Assembly: GCA_030150305.1 (NCBI GenBank)
Contig: JASLGD010000006.1
Coordinates: 1 to 10,762, forward strand
DNA from: Caldimonas sp.
Lineage (GTDB): Bacteria; Pseudomonadota; Gammaproteobacteria; Burkholderiales; Burkholderiaceae_C
Direction of reading: 5' to 3'
Length of the DNA: 10,762 nt
Part shown: piece after piece, positions 6,876 to 10,762 of the stretch
How positions within the stretch are numbered: the first letter of the stretch is position 1
Layout: the number at the start of each line of letters is the position of its first letter
Made by a program: the position numbers and the translations under genes
The notes under the pieces: model-generated
What the model saw: only the letters and a program-made list of their open reading frames with translations
Told to the model about the DNA's origin: nothing
Database searches by the model: none

Positions 6876-7364
6876 TCATGGACCGAGCAGACCCCGGATC
6901 GAGAGCAGCTCCTGGCGCACCTGCGCCGGCGACCACACGATGCCGTCGCTCGCGACCGCATCCGGCGCGTCGCGGCTCGCGTTCGCGGCGGCGACGTCGA
7001 CGCCGTCGGCGTCTTCGTGCGGCGGCTCGGACGCAGCGCGACCGCGCCGACGCGTCGACGTCGTCGCTTCGGGCGATGCCGCCAGCGCCGCGGCGGCCGC
7101 ACGCTGGGGCGCCGCGTCGGTCAGCCGGTTGCGCGCACCGCTGATCGTGAAGCCCTGCTCGTACAGCAGCTCGCGGATGCGCCGGATCAAGAGCACCTCG
7201 TGGTGCTGGTAATAGCGCCGGTTGCCGCGGCGCTTCATCGGCTTCAGCTGCGTGAACTCCTGCTCCCAGTACCTCAGCACGTACGGTTTGACGCCGCAGA
7301 GCTCGCTCACCTCACCGATCGTGAAGTAGCGCTTGGCGGGGATCGCAGGAAGAGATTTCTCCAT
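6876..7364 (-). CDS. MerR-family transcriptional regulator (ihfA-linked type)
   Basis: A 162-residue DNA-binding protein. Residues 13-80 form a MerR winged helix-turn-helix, from YFTIGEVSELCGVKPYVLRY through the wing (MKRRGNRRYY) to a helical segment (LIRRIRELLYEQGFTI). An Ala-, Arg- and Asp-rich low-complexity linker follows (about 82-142), ending in a short helix near residues 143-160 (VWSPAQVRQELLSI). No effector-binding cysteines are seen outside C23 in the helix-turn-helix, so it is not a metal-sensing MerR. This gene type is commonly found directly after ihfA in betaproteobacteria, and its target is unknown to me. ATG at 7364 is chosen although no clear Shine-Dalgarno precedes it; a TTG three codons earlier is possible. 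It follows ihfA by 34 bases, so cotranscription with pheST-ihfA is likely. Confidence 0.88.
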   Translation of the reverse strand: MEKSLPAIPAKRYFTIGEVSELCGVKPYVLRYWEQEFTQLKPMKRRGNRRYYQHHEVLLIRRIRELLYEQGFTISGARNRLTDAAPQRAAAAALAASPEATTSTRRRGRAASEPPHEDADGVDVAAANASRDAPDAVASDGIVWSPAQVRQELLSIRGLLGP

Positions 7365-7398
7365 GAAAATCAATGAGATCAGGAGATAAACCTCGACT

Positions 7399-7758
7399 TT
7401 ACTCGAACTCGTCGGCGATCGGCGTGTCGCCCTGCACGACTGCCTTCAGTTTGTGGCTCGCGTGAAAAGTCACGACGTGCCGCGCCTTGATCGGGATCGC
7501 TTCCCCGGTGCGCGGGTTGCGGCCCGGCCGCGGCGCCTTGCGACGGATCGTGAAGTTGCCGAAACCCGACATCTTGACGTCGTCGCCCGAGAGCAGCGTC
7601 GCGTAGATCAGGTCGAAGAACGCCTCGACCATGTCCTTCGATTCGCGCTTGTTGAGGCCGAGCCGCTCGAACAGCAGCTCCGCGAGCTCGGCCTTCGTGA
7701 GCGTCGGCGTGACGAGCGTCGGCAGCAGGACGTGCTCGGGGCTGGGGGATCGGGCCAT
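7399..7758 (-). CDS. ihfA: Integration host factor subunit alpha
   Basis: A 119-residue HU/IHF-family protein that with IhfB binds and sharply bends DNA in the nucleoid, assisting transcription, replication and site-specific recombination. Residues 20-109 are the family domain: TLTKAELAELLFERLGLNKR forms the dimerisation helices, and SGFGNF is followed by the DNA-binding arm RPGRNPRTGEAIPI, whose proline (P82) intercalates between base pairs. VTFHASHKLK near the C-terminus is typical of betaproteobacterial IhfA. It has about 19 extra N-terminal residues (MARSPSPEHVLLPTLVTP) compared with E. coli IhfA; these are probably real because a strong ribosome binding site precedes this ATG. The gene lies 17 bases after pheT, as in the pheST-ihfA operon of many proteobacteria, tying it to that promoter. 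Confidence 0.97.
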   Translation of the reverse strand: MARSPSPEHVLLPTLVTPTLTKAELAELLFERLGLNKRESKDMVEAFFDLIYATLLSGDDVKMSGFGNFTIRRKAPRPGRNPRTGEAIPIKARHVVTFHASHKLKAVVQGDTPIADEFE

Positions 7759-7762
7759 CGTT

Positions 7763-7770
7763 CACCTCCC
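7763..7770 (-). promoter_or_regulatory. Strong ribosome binding site of ihfA
   Basis: GGGAGGTG on the minus strand, four bases before the ATG at 7758 and inside the short gap after the pheT stop. It fixes the long N-terminal form of IhfA and suggests IhfA is translated efficiently and independently of pheT. Confidence 0.85.
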
Positions 7771-7775
7771 TCTCG

Positions 7776-10205
7776 TCAGTGCCTGAGGCGCGCGCCGAGC
7801 CGACGCTCGAGCGAGCCGACGACGGCAGCGACGATGGCGTCGATCTGCTCGTCGGTGAGCGTGCGTTCGTCGTCGCGCAGCTCGAGTCGCACCGCGAGGC
7901 TGCGCTCGCCGTCGGCGAACCCGGGCGTGCCGGGCTTCGGCTCGAAGACGTCGAAGAGCGTTGCGCTGCGCACCGCACGCTCGCCGGCGGCATCGATCGC
8001 CGCCATCAGCGCGGCGTGGCGAACGTCGCGACCGACGACGATCGCGATGTCGCGCCACGTCGATTGCTGCTTCGGCAGCGGCTCGAACGTCGGCAGCGCG
8101 CGGCGCAGCAACGCTTCGGCGTCGAGCTCGAACACGACGACGTTGCCGGGCAGCTCGTACGCCTGGCGCCAGCGCGGATGCAGCTCGCCGACGAAGCCGA
8201 CGCGCGCGCCGTCGAGCTCGACCGCGGCGCTGCGGCCCGGATGCAGCGCGGGATGCGGCGCCGGAACGAAGCGGGCGACGGCGGGCGCGAAGAGCGCCTC
8301 GAGGTCGCCCTTGACGTCGAAGAAGTCGACCGCGCGTTCCTCGACGTCCCACTGCAGCGGCGCGGCGGGCCCCCATGCGAGGCCGCCGATCATGAGCGGC
8401 TGGCGGATGCCGGCGACGGCGAGCGCGCTGCTCGCGCCGGCCGCGTCGCGCACGAACACCTTGCCGAGCTCGAAGATGCGAGCCCGCGGGATCTTGCGCG
8501 CGAGGTTGACGCGTAGCACCTCGACCAGGCTGCCGAGCAGCGTCGAGCGCATCACGCCGTGCGTCGCGACGATCGGGTTCAGGACCCGCACCGGCGCGTC
8601 GTTGCCAGCGAAGTCGCGCTCCCAGCGCTCGTCGACGAAGCTGAAGTTGATCGTCTCCTGCCAGCCGAGACGCGCCAGCGCGTGGCGAAGCGCGGCGGCC
8701 GTCCTCCGGCGCTCGCTCGGCACGATCGGATGCACGCTGCCGCGCGCGGGCCCGGGCGGCAGCGCGTCGTAGCCGATGAGGCGGATCACCTCCTCGATCA
8801 GGTCTTCCTCGAGCCGCAGGTCGAAGCGCCAGCTCGGCGGCAGCACCTCGATTTCGCCTGGCCGGCTCGTGAACTCGAAGCCGAGCCGCGCCATCACGCG
8901 CTCGCAATCGGCTTGCGTCACCGGCATCCCGATCACCTTGGCGGCGCGCGCGACGCGCAGCGTCACCGGCTGCACCTTCGGCAGCGCGACGACGCGGTCG
9001 ACGACCGGCCCGCAGCGCGTCGCGTCGCCGCCGCAGATCGCGACGATCAGCGACGTCAGCCGCTCGATGTGCTCGACCGTCGTCGCCGGGTCGACGCCGC
9101 GCTCGAAGCGATGCGCGGCGTCGGTCGAGAAATGGAAGCGGCGCGCGCGACCCGCCACCGCCTCGGGCCACCAGAACGCCGCCTCGACGTAGACATTGCA
9201 CGTCGCGTCCGAGACCGCCGTCGCTGCACCGCCCATGATCCCGGCGAGCGACTCGACGCGCACGTCGTCGGCGATGACGCCGACCGTCTCGTCGACCTCG
9301 ACCATGCTGCCGTTGAGCAGCTCGAGCGTTTCGCCGGGGCGGCCCCAGCGCACGTGCAGCCCGCCCTCGATCTTGTCGAGGTCGAAGATGTGCGACGGCC
9401 GGCCGAGCTCGAACATCACGTAGTTCGAGATGTCGACCAGCGCGGTGACGCTGCGTTGGCCGCAGCGCGCGAGGCGGTCGACCATCCAGCGCGGCGTCCT
9501 GGCCGCCGGATCGACGGCGGTGACGACGCGGCCGGAGAAGCGGCCGCACAGGTCCGCAGCGTCGACGCGCACGGGCAGCACCTGGTCGGTCGTCGGCGAC
9601 GTCTTCGCGAACGCCGGCGTGCGCAGCGGCGCGCCGGTGATCGCGGCGACCTCGCGCGCGACGCCGAAAACGCTCAGTGCGTGGCCGAGGTTGGGCGTCA
9701 GCTTCAGCGTGAAGATCGTGTCGTCGAGGCGCAGGGCTTCGCGCACGTCGACGCCGACGGTCGCTGCATCGTCGAGCACGAGCAGACCCTCGTGGTCGTC
9801 GGAGAGCTTGAGCTCGCGCGCCGAACAGAGCATGCCGCGGCTCTCGACACCGCGAATCTTGCCGACCTCGATGCGGAACGGCTCGCTCGCGCCCTCCTTC
9901 GCCGGCGGGAGCTCCGCGCCGACCAGCGCGCACGGCGCCTTCATGCCAGCGCGAACGTTCGGCGCTCCGCACACGATCGACAGCGGCTCGCCCTTGCCGA
10001 CGTCGACCGAGCAGACGCGCAGCCGATCGGCGTTCGGATGCGGCTCGACCGCGAGCACCTGCGCGACGACGACGCCGCGGAACGGCGGCGCGGCCGGCTG
10101 CATCGACTCGACTTCGAGCCCGGCCATCGTCAGCCGCTCGGCGAGCTCGGCGGTGCCGATCGGCGGGTCGCAGAACTCGCGCAGCCAGGACTCGGGGAAC
10201 TGCAT
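7776..10205 (-). CDS. pheT: Phenylalanyl-tRNA synthetase beta subunit
   Basis: A full-length 809-residue PheT, the large subunit of the cytoplasmic alpha2-beta2 enzyme that charges tRNA-Phe. Domain order is normal. An N-terminal start MQFPESWLREF leads to an OB-fold tRNA-binding (EMAP-like) domain at about 40-150 (VEPHPNADRLRVC). The B3/B4 domain lies at about 212-385 and in this family carries the editing site for tyrosine mischarged to tRNA-Phe (LVDISNYVMFELGRPSHIFD, then HFSTDAAHRFERGVDP). B5 follows at about 405-475, then a catalytically inactive class II core-like domain at about 480-700. The C-terminal ferredoxin-fold anticodon-binding domain is at about 715-808 (FEPLPKQQSTWRDIAIVV). 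I see no truncation or frameshift. The ATG at 10205 follows the pheS stop by 15 bases without a clear Shine-Dalgarno, consistent with translational coupling that keeps the two subunits balanced. Confidence 0.98.
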   Translation of the reverse strand: MQFPESWLREFCDPPIGTAELAERLTMAGLEVESMQPAAPPFRGVVVAQVLAVEPHPNADRLRVCSVDVGKGEPLSIVCGAPNVRAGMKAPCALVGAELPPAKEGASEPFRIEVGKIRGVESRGMLCSARELKLSDDHEGLLVLDDAATVGVDVREALRLDDTIFTLKLTPNLGHALSVFGVAREVAAITGAPLRTPAFAKTSPTTDQVLPVRVDAADLCGRFSGRVVTAVDPAARTPRWMVDRLARCGQRSVTALVDISNYVMFELGRPSHIFDLDKIEGGLHVRWGRPGETLELLNGSMVEVDETVGVIADDVRVESLAGIMGGAATAVSDATCNVYVEAAFWWPEAVAGRARRFHFSTDAAHRFERGVDPATTVEHIERLTSLIVAICGGDATRCGPVVDRVVALPKVQPVTLRVARAAKVIGMPVTQADCERVMARLGFEFTSRPGEIEVLPPSWRFDLRLEEDLIEEVIRLIGYDALPPGPARGSVHPIVPSERRRTAAALRHALARLGWQETINFSFVDERWERDFAGNDAPVRVLNPIVATHGVMRSTLLGSLVEVLRVNLARKIPRARIFELGKVFVRDAAGASSALAVAGIRQPLMIGGLAWGPAAPLQWDVEERAVDFFDVKGDLEALFAPAVARFVPAPHPALHPGRSAAVELDGARVGFVGELHPRWRQAYELPGNVVVFELDAEALLRRALPTFEPLPKQQSTWRDIAIVVGRDVRHAALMAAIDAAGERAVRSATLFDVFEPKPGTPGFADGERSLAVRLELRDDERTLTDEQIDAIVAAVVGSLERRLGARLRH

Positions 10206-10220
10206 GGCGACGTGAAGCGA

Positions 10221-10762
10221 TCAGGCGAACTGGCGGAGGAACCGCAAGTCGCCGTCGAAGAACAGACGCAAGTCGTCGATCCCGTAGCGCAGCATCGCCA
10301 GGCGGTCGATTCCCGAGCCGAACGCGAAGCCGATGACGCGCTCGGGATCGAACCCCATGTTGCGCACGACCTGCGGATGGACCTGCCCCGATCCCGAGAC
10401 CTCGAGCCAGCGGCCGGCGAGCGGACCCTCGTCGAACATCAAGTCGATCTCGGCGCTCGGCTCGGTGAACGGAAAGTAGCTCGGTCGAAAGCGGATCTTC
10501 AGCGCGCCCGTCTCGAAGAACGCCCGCATGAAGTCGAGATACACCGCCTTGAGGTCGCGAAAGCTCACGTCCTCGCCGAGCCAGAGCCCTTCGACCTGAT
10601 GGAACATCGGCGAGTGCGTCGCGTCGTTGTCGACGCGGTACGTGCGGCCTGTCGCTATGACGCGCACGTCCGGCATTCTCGAGGCACCGTCGTACTTCCT
10701 CGCGTGTGCCTGCGCGTAGCGGATCTTCATCGGCGAAGTGTGGGTCCTGAGGTTCAGCCAGC
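10221..10762 (-). CDS. pheS: Phenylalanyl-tRNA synthetase alpha subunit, C-terminal part
   Basis: The 3' part of pheS: 179 residues are visible and the 5' part runs off the right edge, since the frame stays open upstream of the first internal ATG (10730) with LNLRTHTSP, a conserved PheS stretch. The visible part is the class II catalytic core. Motif 2 is FRPSYFPFTEPSAEIDLMF, part of the ATP and phenylalanine site. WLEVSGSGQVHPQVVRNMG follows, then motif 3, GFAFGSGIDRLAMLRYG, where the arginine contacts ATP. The motif reads GSGID where I would often expect GMGxE; I take this as lineage variation. The protein ends LRFLRQFA, usual for PheS. It activates phenylalanine and transfers it to tRNA-Phe as a complex with PheT, encoded 15 bases downstream. 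Confidence 0.97.
   Translation of the reverse strand, partial: WLNLRTHTSPMKIRYAQAHARKYDGASRMPDVRVIATGRTYRVDNDATHSPMFHQVEGLWLGEDVSFRDLKAVYLDFMRAFFETGALKIRFRPSYFPFTEPSAEIDLMFDEGPLAGRWLEVSGSGQVHPQVVRNMGFDPERVIGFAFGSGIDRLAMLRYGIDDLRLFFDGDLRFLRQFA

Noticed and set aside
7762..9972. Long open frames overlapping pheT, on the same strand out of frame and on the plus strand (for example 7453-8772)
   Set aside because: PheT is colinear with its family along its whole length in the other frame; these translations are Arg/Ala- or Ser-rich and lack motifs.

Overview
The window is GC-rich chromosomal DNA, very probably from a betaproteobacterium (Burkholderiales or a close lineage). The evidence is the minus-strand order pheS-pheT-ihfA-merR-tRNA-Pro(GGG), the beta-type IhfA C-terminus (VTFHASxKLK), and PheS and PheT that read cleanly along their whole visible length. 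Assignment below class level is not possible from sequence reading alone.

Layout. (1) Positions 1-3171, minus strand: a carbohydrate ABC importer operon in the order binding protein, permease, permease, ATPase. The ATPase is cut by the left edge. The binding protein closely resembles the SmoE/MtlE polyol (mannitol/sorbitol) family, so this is most likely a polyol importer. A strong GC hairpin lies between the binding-protein gene and the first permease gene. (2) Positions 3172-3660: a 489-base non-coding gap holding the importer's leader and, on the other strand, the leader of the next gene. (3) Positions 3661-5604, plus strand: a secreted or membrane-anchored Sel1-repeat protein with an unusual C-terminal hydrophobic segment and Ser/Gly-, Gln- and Cys-containing tail. 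(4) Positions 5822-6655, minus strand: an unrecognised protein with a PD-(D/E)XK nuclease-like core and lower GC than its surroundings. It converges on the Sel1 gene. (5) Positions 6731-10762, minus strand: a conserved housekeeping block. It holds the 3' half of pheS, then pheT, ihfA, a MerR-type regulator and tRNA-Pro(GGG). The tRNA has its own consensus -10 box and a 13-bp hairpin just downstream.

How the genes relate. PheS and PheT form phenylalanyl-tRNA synthetase, and IhfA is a subunit of the nucleoid protein IHF. The short gaps down to merR suggest one transcription unit, with the tRNA also served by its own promoter. The importer is an independent unit. The Sel1 gene and the nuclease-like gene lie between the tRNA and the importer and look like accessory content beside a tRNA gene. 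No integrase, transposase, att duplication, CRISPR array or recognisable defence operon is visible. The candidates worth following are the nuclease-like gene and the Sel1 protein's tail; I do not see a convincing new multi-gene system.
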